This document shows, piece by piece, positions 46,720-57,562 of a stretch of DNA of 64,000 bases. The translations under genes and the position numbers were made by a program. The number at the start of each line of letters is the position of its first letter. The first letter of the stretch is position 1. Origin of the DNA: Triplophysa rosa (lineage: Eukaryota; Chordata; Actinopteri; Cypriniformes; Nemacheilidae); NCBI RefSeq assembly GCF_024868665.1, contig NW_026634147.1, forward strand, positions 571-64,570, written 5' to 3'. The notes beneath the pieces were generated by a model. It was not told the origin of the DNA. It worked only from the letters and a program-made list of their open reading frames with translations, and did not search any database.

Positions 46720-46915
46720 TGTCTTAGAAAGAGCAGTTTAACATCCATTCTAATTCATAAACATCTAACAGTTCTTCTAGATGTTTTTATGACATCTGAC
46801 AGCAGACGTCTCTGAGACGTGTGGCAGATGAGCAAACAATAAAAACAAACATGTCTTTTAAATCTATCAAATAGACGTCTCTGAGATGTATATCTGCTAT
46901 CAGAGGTTCAGCAGA
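46720..46915. repeat. Third fragment of the CAGATAGCACA foldback family
   Basis: GATAAATGTCTTAGAAAGAG, AACATCTAACAG, GACAGCAGACGTCTCTGAGA and AAATAGACGTC match 53880-54040; it ends CTGCTATCAGAGG. Confidence 0.6.
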
Positions 46916-47192
46916 TCTTCTGTAATTTAGTAATGGCAAATAACTGTGTGACTTTATTTTAATACTTATCACACATATGAACATGATCACAGCTAAAAGC
47001 TGTCAGACTGTCCAACAGTCACGTGTCCCGTGTGAGTGCGCCTCATGACATACAGATGTGAGGAGGTCATTTCTAAATCACACGAGGTCCCCAGATAATA
47101 CTAATCTCGCGCCAATATGGCTAATGTGTTACCTAACGTTAGGTGTCTAAACGAATTCACAGAAGGCTCTAACTAAGTTTACTACACAAGCT
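46916..47192. other. No gene seen
   Basis: Short unassigned spacer before the LTR. Confidence 0.4.
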
Positions 47193-47198
47193 GCTATC

Positions 47199-47437
47199 TG
47201 TCATGGTCCTGCCTCTTCTTGTCATGCTTTTCTAGTCTTGTGGCAGGATCATGACAGTCCCTAGTGTTTTGTGTGCCAGCGCATGGTCATTGTTTGTGTA
47301 TGATGACCATGTGCTCGCCTGTCTCGTCCTCCTTGGTTATTGTTTTTTTCCCCATCGTGTTTTTTTATATTTTTTTATTAAAATCTTTGAATATATGCTG
47401 TCTGCACCTGGGTTCTCTGTCCTTGCGATTCCTGACA
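47199..47437 (+). mobile_element. Solo LTR, 239 bp, with 6-bp target duplication
   Basis: It starts TGTCATGGTCCTGCC and ends GCGATTCCTGACA, flanked by GCTATC at 47193-47198 and 47438-47443. ATTAAAATC near 47378 may act as poly(A) signal. It is a shorter relative of the LTR at 29827-30405, which is on the other strand. Confidence 0.75.
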
Positions 47438-47443
47438 GCTATC

Positions 47444-49808
47444 CAATCATAGCAGTGGGCGTTTACTTCCAAGTCTTCTATGCGGCCCGCCCTTAAAAAC
47501 CGAGCGTTTCTCCAGCCGGCCTCAAAACCAGGGTAGAAAATAGTCTATTACTTATGATTTTGATGTTTTCGAATGTAAAAACCACGCGAACGTCATAAGT
47601 AGACCTCAGACAATAGTATAAAACAATACCAAAAAGCATTACTTGTGTGCATTTTGAAACAACACAATGGCACTGGTGTGTTTTAAGACGTGTCAGGTCA
47701 AGTTTCTTTAGTTTGGACGGCTCTAATATTTATTTCAGTCTAGTACTAGCCTGTGTCACCCCATACAGTAATACTTTCTGAAAAGGTTTGTTCAGGCTGA
47801 TCATGCATTTAAAAAGCATGTTTTTATTTAGCAAAATAAAGAGTTAACACAAGTTTTGAAACAAATTCACTAAAGAAACAAATCATGTAAGTGACCTTCT
47901 TCTGGGGACTTTTCTTTCTAGAGCGCCCCCTAGTGACGCAACATGTAAGATATTTAAACTAATGAATATAATGAGATGCAGAAACAAATATATTGTGATG
48001 TACTAGCAAACAGAACATGTTGTCAGACTGGTTTTTATTTTCTTCTAGCATGAGGCTAAATAATACACTGAACATGTTTAAAAGTATTGTTTAACACTGT
48101 CACACATGACACAAAATAACAACGGGGTATATGGAAACAAAACTTGTTATACACATTTAATCATGTAGCAGAGAGGAAAGTACAAAAGAGGAAAAGAGTA
48201 AGACAACATGATTGTTCAAAATAACAAGAATATGTGACACAAGTCTTATGATGTAATGATGACATTTAAAGTAGTCACGACCATAAAAATGAATAATGTG
48301 TGATTATCACTGTAAATGATAGATTTCAGAATACAGTACTCAACTGTTATCCATAATACTGAAATGAATGATTTTGAATGCTGAAATTTATGATTTTATT
48401 GAAACTACTGCTAGATCCAACTCTGGATACCACTAAAACATAAAATACAGATATATTACTTCATTTTTATTTCTAATTCTACATATTTAAATGTTTTAAT
48501 CTCATGTATTTATGTATATATTTACATGCTTCAGAGCTCCTGAAACCACAACAACTTGCGCACACTAAATAAAGATCAGAGATTGTAATTCTCATTGTGT
48601 TGGGATGAAGAAAAGACGTCACATCATGAGGATGAGAAAGTGGGGGACATTTGGTGTAAATTTAATTCCTTGGTGAACTACTAGTTTAGTTGTAAAATGG
48701 ATGATAAAGACATATGGTTGAGAATGGGTTTATAGTTAATTTACTTTTATTCATTTAACAGACACTTTCATCCAAAATGTTTGAACATTGAATAAAAGAA
48801 TGTCAAGAGTTCAAACATTTCAGAGTTTACAGTATGGTTTTTATTCCTGGGTTTCAATAATTGTTAAACTCTTGTATTCATCAGTGAATTATCTTTAAAC
48901 AATATGCAGAACATTCATCAGGGGTGGATATGGTGTTCATGTCATTGATCAAATCTGCAGTAATTCTAAAGCTGCTTTCTCCATCAGAATGATTCATCTG
49001 TGATGTCTGTTTGAGAATGTTTTATTCGTCTCTCTCATGAGATTTTCCACTGAAATCACAGAACATTTATGAGCCAACACAAAGAATCACAAACTTTATT
49101 TTCATTTATTAATAATGACATATATTGTATATTCAGTTAAACATGTTAAAGCAGGTCAAACACACTTTTTTTGTCACACTTGTTTTCCATTAAAGGACAG
49201 AAATGATCAGACACAAACACTTATCAATACTGTTTTCATTTAGCTGATATCTCAATTACAAAGCTAGCGCATTTTTTCCTCGTTTTTTTCTAATAAGAGC
49301 AATAAAGCAAGAGTTATTCAGTTAAGTGCTGGATTCAGACAGATTGTCACGTGATCTCATGTGAACATCATCATGAACTTGTTTTTGGTGTTAGTTGTTA
49401 TATAAATGTGTATAAAAGCAGATTAGAGACGGGTTAAAGAAAGACTGAAGATGTTCTTCATGTTTATCTGATATTTCATCATCATCAGATATTAAATCAA
49501 TACTGTCTATAATCACACAATATCAAACACATGAGAGTCAAACTGATAACATGATATTATATGAAATATGAAATATAAACAGATTCTGATCTGTGTGAAC
49601 AGCAAATAAATGAAAGTTTATGTTGTTTATTCAAACCGTGTAACTTTAGCTTTAAAAGCTTTTATCACTTGAGCTCAACATCACACATGAGTTGATCTTT
49701 TAAAGAGGACGGATCATGATGTAGTGAAACAGTTGTGTTACTGTAGATGTTGATGATGTGACAGATGTGATGTTGAGCATCTATCAGCTGATCAAACATC
49801 TGCTTCAT
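47444..49808. other. Long AT-rich region, no gene recognised
   Basis: TTCATTTAACAGACACTTTC near 48748 resembles an antisense SINE tail. Otherwise no domain or repeat was recognised. 49620-49808 may be the 3'UTR of the exon at 49809; TTGAATAAACA (minus) near 49630 would be its poly(A) signal. Confidence 0.4.
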
Positions 49809-49856
49809 TCAGTCAAGGCATCTCAACAGATGTTGATTCTTTTCCTTTAGTTCCTG
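49809..49856 (-). CDS. Candidate terminal coding exon (QELKEKNQHLLRCLD-stop)
   Basis: Minus-strand acceptor GTGTGTTTTCAG leads into QELKEKNQHLLRCLD and a stop, followed by an AT-rich stretch with AATAAA about 180 bp on. Short, charged and helical. It lies downstream of gene B exon 3 on the same strand and could be its cytoplasmic end, or a remnant of another gene. No linking transmembrane exon was found. Confidence 0.3.
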   Translation of the reverse strand, partial: QELKEKNQHLLRCLD

Positions 49857-50084
49857 CTGAAAACACACAGGACAGTTTTTGAACACAAGCTCAAGTCTAA
49901 TAAAATAAAAGGACAGTTTTCACTCTTTACAGAAACTGAAGACTCCTTTGTGGTATGTTCGTGTCGGTTGGCAGTTTTTGTAATCAATTATATTTCTTTT
50001 AATTGGTTACTTTTCTTTTTATAACAAACTTTTAAAGGCAAGTAATATTCAACAAATATAAAACTAAATACAATAACTACGGCG

Positions 50085-50415
50085 TGGCGAGGGGGGCGTG
50101 GTTCAGCGAGGTCTGCAGCGGGAGACAGAGGCGGGACGTAAGGTCAAGTGCACATTATGAACACGTGTGTCCCGTTCCAGTGATTGGTGAGGAGAGGTAA
50201 AAGCCACCTGGACGAGCCGAAGAGAGAGAGACACTGGCTGGAACTGGACGAGCAGCACATGCAACCTGGGGACAGGGATCTAAAGATCTGAACGTTTTGA
50301 GTTATTGTCTATGAATGCGCATTGGTGCTTGTGAAGGTTTTATTTTTATTAAAAACTTTGAGTTCCAGCCACGCCGACCCTGTCTCCTTCCTTCCTTACA
50401 TTGAACCTCATGACA
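50085..50415 (+). repeat. LTR-like repeat fragment
   Basis: GGCGTGGCGAGGGGGGCGTGG starts a GC-rich block that ends TTCCAGCCACGCCGACCCTG, then CTCCTTCCTTCCTTACATTG, with ATTAAAAACTTTGAG as possible poly(A) region. It resembles a dispersed fish LTR, but I could not define TG/CA ends or a target duplication. Confidence 0.35.
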
Positions 50416-51420
50416 CACGGTTTCAAACAAAGGTGTATTCAGCTGGGCTTCTAGCGTCGGGGTTTACTGATGGTCTGCAGTATCCGAGGTGGCTGTCGGT
50501 TCTCTTATACCTTCTAGCCCCGGTTTCACAGACAAGGCTTAAGACTAGTCCCAGACTAAAATGAATTTTGAGCTGTCTTAACTGAAAATAACTTGTCTTG
50601 ACATATTTTAAAATATGTTAGTGCCTTTGTTTTGTTGAAAGATGCACGTCACTAATGTTTTTTTCTACGGCATTTTAATAAAGCGACTAAAATAGCTTAA
50701 ATTAACTAAGGCATAGTCCTGGATAAGGCTAAGCCTTGTGTAGTGTCCTTGAACTAACTTAACCCAACCACGAGCCTTTCTCGTGCCTGACCGAAAGTGA
50801 ACTCATCCATGGACTTGCCTGGACAAGAAGCTCTGTGATGTAGGTAGGGGCTCAAGCGTTTAAGGCTTTATAAGTGATTAAAAGAACTTTAAAGTTAATA
50901 CGACACTTAATGGGTAACCAGTGAAGGGTTGATAACATTGGGGTCATGTGATGGTATTTTCTGGACCTGGTTAGAACTCTGGCAGCTGCTTTCTGAACTA
51001 ACTGTAGTTTGTTTATTGATGATGCAGAACAACCACATGAGTAAATCCAGTGTATGCAGAGAGGAAAGTGTGCCTCGCTCTCAAGCGCTTTCTGCCGCCA
51101 TGTTGCTTTTTTGTGCTGTTGTCATGGTGACTGGTCATATCGGAGCTCCATTGATGATGTCTTGTCGTAGTCGTGGTGCACGCGCTTAACTCAATGTAAG
51201 TCTACCCAGAGTTGATAGAACTAACTCAAACCAGCTGTTCTGAAACCAAAAACTCAGTTTCGCATCTCGATGTAAACCAACTCAGAGGTCACATTTTCAC
51301 TCGGTGTTGGTTGAACCTCTTTATTGAAGCGGCCCCTGCACGCTCCCATTAACTCTGTGTACCGCACTACACAACACTGACTGACCTTCACCTGATGGAC
51401 CGTGATATGATGGTCATTTC
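50416..51420. other. No gene seen
   Basis: Open frames at 50929-51189 are unrecognised. 50515-50760 holds repeat-like CAGACAAGGCTTAAGACTAG / GGATAAGGCTAAGCCTTG, an inverted pair suggesting a small MITE. Confidence 0.4.
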
Positions 51421-51432
51421 GACCGCAGACAC

Positions 51433-51497
51433 CAGATGACATCAGAGTACTGCGAGAGCTGTCAGACGGCGCAGCGCTCTCACGGTACTGTGATGTC
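51433..51497. repeat. Imperfect inverted repeat
   Basis: GACATCAGAGTACTGCGAGAG faces CTCTCACGGTACTGTGATGTC across a CpG-rich loop. Similar GCTCTCGCGGTACT pieces occur at 3575, 13893 and 57690. Confidence 0.6.
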
Positions 51498-51662
51498 TGA
51501 TCGTCTGCACAACACCACATAAAGTCAAACACACACACAGTCTGGTCATTTATTTCCTCCTGTGAAGTTCATGTTGAACACAGACGGCTGAAAATACAGC
51601 TATAGTTTAATTTAGCGTGAACAACATTGCTCACAGCATTATGAATAAATAGCGTCACTCAC

Positions 51663-51906
51663 CCATGACAGTAATGTAGAATGACTTGTGTGTGATGGAA
51701 CCTCTGTTGGTGATTTCCACCCTATAGACTCCAGTCTGATCGCGTCTGATGATTCACTTCACTGTTTGTGACTCTCGAGTCAGTTAAATCAGCGCCATTG
51801 AACGTCCACTTCACATCATGTGTCTGTATGTCAGTAACATCAGTGTGTAGAGTAACAGAATGTCCCTCCATCGCTAGCAGTGACCTCTCTGGATCATCAA
51901 TCACAC
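51663..51906 (-). pseudogene. Gene B exon 3, frameshifted V-like Ig exon
   Basis: After acceptor TTGTTCAG it reads VIDDPERSLLAMEGHSVTLH, THDVKWTFNGADLT, DSRVTNSEVNHQTR, then shifts frame and stops (SDWSL). Compared with gene A exon 3, a 29-nt block is missing exactly between two TCTGATG repeats (single copy at 51745-51751). The splice sites survive, but the D-strand to F-strand part is out of frame. Skipping this phase 1-1 exon would keep the rest of the gene in frame. Confidence 0.85.
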
Positions 51907-52850
51907 CTGAACAACACAAACACACAACTGTTGTAAACAGTTAAAAAACTAAGCCTTTTCCAGTCTTTTACAGGTGAGCACACTGAAGTGTCACGTGTGT
52001 CTATTGTTTCATTAAATGGAATATATCACCCTCGGAGTGAAAACAATCATGGCCGCCATATGGTCGTTCCAAACTGAAGTGATCCAAACTGGCAGCTTTA
52101 AAGGGCCCTTCGGAATGAAGGATTTTGAAGCGTACAACTGATGAACACCTCGGGCCCCGCTGCTTTGTGCAGATTCTTTGTGTAGCGATGGCGCCTCCTT
52201 ATGGGCACAGGATGATGATGCAGAACAGTTGTTTAGTCCCTTACTCATCAAAGCACTGATTTTGGAGGATGAACCCTTCTAAGGGCTTATGGTTTAGGGA
52301 TGAGCCCTTCAGAAGGGAACGCAGGGTAGATGGCCCGTATAAATCACGTTCCAGTCACTGGGTTTGGGTTCGCATGCCCTGAGGTGCTTTGAGCTCAGCC
52401 CTTACACAGAAGCCAGATGAATTTCACATGTGCATAAAAACATGTGATCACAGCAGGTGATAAAGATGAAACTCATGTGTTTTTTCTGTAAGGGTGGAGC
52501 CAGTGATGATGCTAGTGACCTCTAGGCATGAAAGGGTTAAAGAGTTCAACTCTCACTTCATCTCCTTTACTGTGAGCGCTGAAGATGTGTCGTGTTTGTG
52601 ACAGAACTTTTAAAAGATTACAATGAGGTTTCATTTCTCTTTTGTAAATCAGACTGTTTGAGTTTGATGGTTTTTAATAACTGGATGTAATGTCATTGAT
52701 GTACAGCAGGTGGTGTTGTGAGCAAAACAACAAATAAACACTGAGAAGAATTGTTCATGACAATAAATCATGTGATTATTCCAGAACATATAATTGTTTA
52801 CAGACATTAAATTCAGATAATGATGACATTAAAAGATTTGAGTTACTCAC
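51907..52850. other. Gene B intron 2, containing a dispersed repeat
   Basis: Twin of gene A intron 2 with the GAATATATCACCCTCGG repeat at 52018-52330 and a 12-14-bp size difference near 52155. Confidence 0.6.
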
Positions 52851-53174
52851 CAATGACAGAAACTCTGAATGTCTTGTGTTTAGTCTCTCCACCTCTGATC
52901 TCCATCTTATAATCTCCAGAGTCTGAGGTCTTGATGTTTGTGATGATGAGATCTCCAGTCGTATCGTTCAGCTTCAGTCTGTCTCTGAATCTCTCATCAT
53001 TATTTCCAGGTATTGACGTCTCATTTGTTTCTCTGTCGATCTTTGCTATGATTTTACTTTCACCATTAAACATCCACTCGATCACATGACCTGTCTGTAG
53101 TTCAGTAAGACCAGTGTGTAGAGTAACAGAATGTCCCTCTGTCCATATCATATGATTCACTTCATACATAACTT
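52851..53174 (-). CDS. Gene B exon 2, Ig V-set-like domain, cysteine-less
   Basis: A 324-nt phase 1-1 exon with the same splice sites as gene A exon 2. It reads EVMYEVNHMIWTEGHSVTLH, GHVIEWMFNGESK, DERFRDRLKLND, SDSGDYKMEIRGG. V-set core Trp, D-S-G-x-Y and no canonical disulfide. It differs from gene A at eight bases, seven of them amino-acid changing: I/M near the start, D-H-Q-I-L to G-H-V-I-E just before the Trp, and I to R in the last strand. It is spliced to a different leader (55710-55752). Likely a recognition domain of a CD2/SLAM-like receptor. Confidence 0.85.
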
Positions 53175-53395
53175 CTACCAAACACACAAGAACACAAACA
53201 GTGTTTTAAGAACAGATAAGCTTATATAACACAGTATTGTTAAATGTGATCTGTCTATGAATGACTTCAGTTTCTTCAGTATAGAGACATTTGTTATCTC
53301 CATCATTGTGTTGATAAATGAGTGTTTGATAATGAATATATTCAGTTAGTCCTTCTGTATTTATGACTGTAGTTCAGTGTTTCAGTGTCTTATTG

Positions 53396-53705
53396 TCATT
53401 TGCAGAGAATTAACTCGGCTGGCTTACCATAAACAATCACAACAATCATCCTAACAGCCTATAAGTAGTCAAGCCACCTCACCTCCATTCTCTCGGACGT
53501 TTCGCAACATTGTTACTCATACGCACATGCAAACACAGCAGCTTGTTTGCTTTACACCGTTGTTTTTGCTTTTCGATAAACTATTCCTAAATGAGAACTA
53601 AACTCTAAGAAGGACTTCATCAGCACAGGGCGGACGTAAGGTATTCAAGGGATCCTACGGAGTTGAAAAGCACTGCAGCCACGCAGCATGCCCGCAGGCC
53701 CGATC
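53396..53705. other. Gene B intron 1, unassigned part
   Basis: No repeat or domain recognised. Confidence 0.4.
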
Positions 53706-54073
53706 CCCAGATAGCACAATCCATCTGGCTTACATCTATTTGACGTCTGCATTTACATCTGCAAGACATCTGCAATACGTAGTTTGCTCATCTGCAATAC
53801 GTCTCGGAGACGGCTGAACGTCTGTAATACGTCTGCTAAAGATCTGGAGATCTGCTGCTTAAAAACATCTGCTAAACATCTTAGAAAGAGCTGCTTTACA
53901 TCCATTCTAAATCATAAACATCTTACAGACATCTTCTAGAGGTCTATATGACGTCTGACAGCAGACATCTCTGAGACGTATTGCAGATGAGCAAACGATG
54001 TATTGTAGAAGTCTTGCAGATGTAAATGCAGACGTCAAATAGACGTAAGCCAGATGTATGTGTGCTATCAGGG
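53706..54073. mobile_element. Complete CCCAGATAGCACA foldback element, 368 bp
   Basis: It starts CCCAGATAGCACA and ends TGTGCTATCAGGG. The first about 60 bp (CATCTGGCTTAC, TCTATTTGACGTCTGCATTT) are inverted at the end (AAATGCAGACGTCAAATAGA, GTAAGCCAGATG). The interior is rich in GACGTC and AGATCT palindromes. No coding capacity. It is the best-preserved member of a family with pieces at 26395, 27568, 44484, 45200 and 46720. Confidence 0.8.
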
Positions 54074-54780
54074 TCCGTTAAAGCAACATTTCCACATACA
54101 TCTTCCCCGCAGATTCGGGATGTTTATGTTTGCACTCATCACCTCGTTCGTGCCCAGTTGAAATCGCTGCCGACACGTTCACTCGCTGCTAACGGGCCAC
54201 GAGTGTTCAGACGCCGGCATCTGTAAACACATGCTAGTCAGGCTCGCAAGATCGCCGTATTTCGACCCAATTCAATAACGGTACATTAACGTTTTAATGG
54301 CTGTTTCACTCATCTTCTGCGAAGTGAAACAATCATCTTGGGGGAAACACTTCATTCTGTCGTTCCATGCCTCATTACCGATACTTTACTATTTATCATT
54401 TATATACGGAGTTTTTCTTGTGTTTGAACCTCCGAAGAAGCTGGGTGAGTACGATCTTTCTACTTGAAGAAGACATTTAGCTTTATCCTCTTTCACCCCG
54501 CGTTGACACTTCTGCACTCAAGCGTGAGATACCGCTGGCCAGCAGGGCCGCACTTCTTAAGCCTCGTTCAGACAGCCAGAGACTTTGTCGCTTGTCTCTT
54601 GCTATGAGATCGTTTGAAGGCGTTCCTAGCTTTGGTTGTCCTAGTAACAGTTTGAACAAACCCTCCAGTAACTGATGGGAGACGGATGACGTGAGCTCCA
54701 CTGCTTTACCCCTATTGGTAGTCGCTCGCGAAAGTCGCTCATCATTTGCATAAAGTTGGAATTTTCTCAACTTTTGTCGC
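54074..54780. other. Gene B intron 1, unassigned part
   Basis: Open frames at 54026-54226 and 54483-54845 show no domain. Confidence 0.4.
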
Positions 54781-55095
54781 TTCACTAAGAATTGTTCATA
54801 ACAAGATCTTGTGATTTTCCAGCACATATAATTGTTTACAGACATTAAATTCAGATAATGATGAAAGACTTGAGGTACTCACCCCTGACAAAACAACACT
54901 CTATCCCACCTGAAGAACAAACAGTGTTTTAAGAACAGATAAGCTTATATAACACAGTGTTGTTAAATGCGTGCTGTCTATGACTATGAATAACTGTAGT
55001 TTCTTCAGTATAGAGCCATTTGTTTTCTCCATCATTGTGTTGATAAGTGAGCGTTTGACAGTAAGTGTATTCAGTTGTCATTCTGTATTTATGAA
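54781..55095 (-). pseudogene. Third copy of the V-exon region with a collapsed 27-nt exon
   Basis: Flanking intron sequence on both sides matches 52741-52850 and 53175-53390 (GTTCATAACAAG, TAATTGTTTACAGACATTAA, AACAGATAAGCTTATATAAC). The 324-nt exon is reduced to 54883-54909, still between a good acceptor (GTTCTTCAG) and donor (GTGAGT). Read in phase 1 it is open (G-I-E-C-C-F-V-R-G) and symmetric, so splicing it in would keep frame. Best read as a decayed duplicate V exon in gene B intron 1. Confidence 0.75.
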
Positions 55096-55249
55096 ACCTG
55101 GATGAGTGATCGTGAGTCAAGGTTTTCCCACTGGATTGTACTTATTTTAGTTCTCCGAGATCTACTGGGCGATGAGAAGGAGTTGCAACTTAAAAAAAAA
55201 ACATTTTAACTGCAGCATTTGCCGTCTTATTGTTATTCCAGCTTTGAGC

Positions 55250-55520
55250 TTAATGTTTTTGAGCTGGATCGGTTGCATCCCGTGCTGTGATTTATCATCC
55301 ACACAAATACAGTAAAGACTTTATGAATGACTTTTCAGATTTTTGGCTGGAGTTCTGCCAAAGGGTTTTAATAGTTGGAGATTTTAATATCCACATTTGT
55401 TGTCCCTCAAAGCCATTAGTTAAAGATTTCTTAGGCCTTATTGTTAACTTGGTACAGTTTGTGAATAGCCCTACACACGAGCATGGGCTTACATTAGATC
55501 TGGTTTTGGTCTATCTCTTT
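55250..55520 (+). pseudogene. LINE APE-endonuclease fragment
   Basis: The plus strand reads VIYHPHKYSKDFMNDFSDF, then VLIVGDFNIHICCPSKPLVK, then PTHEHGLTLDLVLVY. The GDFN loop and the T-L-D-L-V block identify a non-LTR retrotransposon endonuclease of a different group from 6540-9320. Both ends are lost. It lies in gene B intron 1, antisense to the gene. Confidence 0.75.
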
Positions 55521-55709
55521 GTAAAATAATAATAAAAAGACAGATGACCTAATACGTACACCAGTAAATAGCCAACTCTTAGATTGTATTGTGTTCAAAA
55601 ATTTGTTTTGTATTTTTTTAATGATTACTAAACAATATAATAAAAGTGTCGTCATGAATTAAATGTTAACAAATGTTAAAATAGCCTACATACACAACGG
55701 CACACTTAC
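55521..55709. other. Gene B intron 1, start
   Basis: AT-rich; nothing recognised. Confidence 0.4.
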
Positions 55710-55752
55710 CGGCCAGAAGACAAAAACACATCAGAATAAACGCGCGAACCAT
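55710..55752 (-). CDS. Gene B exon 1, signal peptide
   Basis: ATG opens MVRAFILMCFCLLA and ends one base into a codon at donor GTAAGT. It has a basic residue at position 3 and then a hydrophobic core. Length (43 nt) and phase equal gene A exon 1, but the sequence is unrelated beyond hydrophobicity. CpG-rich DNA lies just upstream (55860-55990), which may be its promoter region. Confidence 0.75.
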
Positions 55753-57342
55753 TTTCAGTTAGACTATAAAATCAATCCAGTGCGAATAAAGAGTGCAGTC
55801 TGAGGAAAAGCGATTTTCAACACTATATGTAGTCACGCTGATAGTTAGTCGAAAGAATCACGTTTACATGACGCCTCCGCACGAGCGCGTGGGAGCGCGC
55901 GTCAAAAACAAATTTGCGGAGTGGGCGGTAATTTCGCATGACTGTGTGCGCGCTCGACAACCCACGCGAAAGTCGACGAGTTCGAGTCAGTCGCGTGTTT
56001 AAACAAGTCTGTGTATTTATTTATTTTTTGCTGTGACTGACAAAAAAAAAGTTCAGAAATGAAATGAGCCAATGAGATGTAAGCAGGAAAAGACTCCCTT
56101 CGCACACAGTACACACAGACAGCCACAAACACTGATGGCCTTGACTAAAGTTCACACATTGGCAGTAACGTTGTTAACCACCACGCAAATGCGTCGCGCC
56201 CCCTAGTGGCTACAAGAGGTCAAGTCATTTGACGCTTGATTTAGACACTCAGATACACGCGATGAAGCGCACGTATCAAAGCGGTGCTCAAAATCGAAAG
56301 AAAGCAAAAGAAAATAATTATAATATTTTACGAAAATAGTAAAACAATGCTATGAAAAGAAGAATCGTGCACCTTTTACTTTCTTATACTGAAGCTATAA
56401 AGCATTCTGTATTATTCTGAATAAAACAAAGGACGCTTTTTCATCCCAAAACCAAGAAGTTTATTCTTATAACAAACTGTAGAGAATTTTGTGCTGTTAT
56501 GTGGTTCAACGTAAAATAAATCCAGTTTATATTTGTATGTATTTGTCTCATTAGTTCCATGTACTCAATACTGCTGCGCAATTCAAACAAAAATGTTCAA
56601 CCAAAATGGTAAACACGCCCCTGCACATTGTGTCTTTCTCTTCATATGTTAATATTTTCCTAAAGCTGTTTGTGTGTGTTTACAAAAGATGACTTTCATT
56701 CAAAGCGATTTACAGATGAGAATAACAGGAGCAAACGATGAATTGAACATAATTAATAACACAACACAAGAACACTTGTGTGGTGGATTTCAGATGTCAA
56801 ATCTTGTCTTCATTTAGATCAGAATGACAAGAGCGGTTACATGAATTCGTGGTTCTCTTTATGGTTTTCTGTTTGTTACATGTGAAGTGAGGTCAGTGAC
56901 TGTATATATGAGGATATATTGATGCTCTTTATGTATGATAATAATGATATCGCTGTTCAACAGAAACTTCACAGCTCTCTCATGGACAAACACTGACATA
57001 AAAGGCATGAACTTTAACATTTAATTAAAAGTTAAATCCACATTATATAGGATTGATTCTTCCTGTCCTGTTAACATGAACCACACACACTTTTACATAA
57101 CAAACAAGTAGTGTCTAAATAAGAAATAAAAGCTGACCAAAATGTATTTTATTCATGTTGTTTTTTTAGATAACGTTACCAATTTGACCAGTTATTCAAA
57201 AGTGTATGAAAAGAAAACGTAACCACATTTATATACCATGATAATGAAAAACCTTCGCATAACTTTAATTAAACAATAAATAATGAAAGTTAGCAACTAT
57301 ATTTTAAATATTTTTCTGTTAGTCTTAGGCTGTACAACTAAA
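55753..57342. other. Upstream of gene B; no further gene seen
   Basis: A CpG-rich patch at 55865-55995 (GAGCGCGTGGGAGCGCGCGT) could belong to a promoter. CATTCAAAGCGATTTACAGA at 56698 is an antisense SINE-tail remnant. The remainder is AT-rich. Confidence 0.4.
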
Positions 57343-57562
57343 GGGGCAGTCGTGGCCTAATGGTTAGAGAGTCAGACTCGTGACCACAATGTTGCCGGTT
57401 GGATTCTCAGGGCCGGCGGGTAACCACTGAGGGACCCTTGAACATGCTGCCCACTGCTCCGGGTGTGCGTGTGGTCACTACTCTCTGGATGGGTTAAATG
57501 CAGAGGTCACATTTCGGGTACGGGTCACCATATCTGACTAATAGGTCACTTTCACTTTCACT
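57343..57562 (+). repeat. tRNA-derived SINE, about 220 bp
   Basis: GGGGCAGTCGTGGCCTAATG and GTTAGAGAGTCAGACTC hold an A-box-like TGGCCTAATGG, and GGTTGGATTCTC a B-box-like GGTTSGATTC, as in tRNA-derived fish SINEs. The body continues ACCACTGAGGGACCCTTGAA and ends in a TCACTTTCACTTTCAC tail. Nearly full length. Confidence 0.8.

Larger units (their letters stand above)
51515..53395 (-). repeat. Segmental duplication, copy B
   Basis: Near-identical to 36235-40515 without the 2.1-kb insert. Similarity ends near 53395, before the leader exon at 55.7 kb. It contains gene B exons 2 and 3. Confidence 0.9.
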
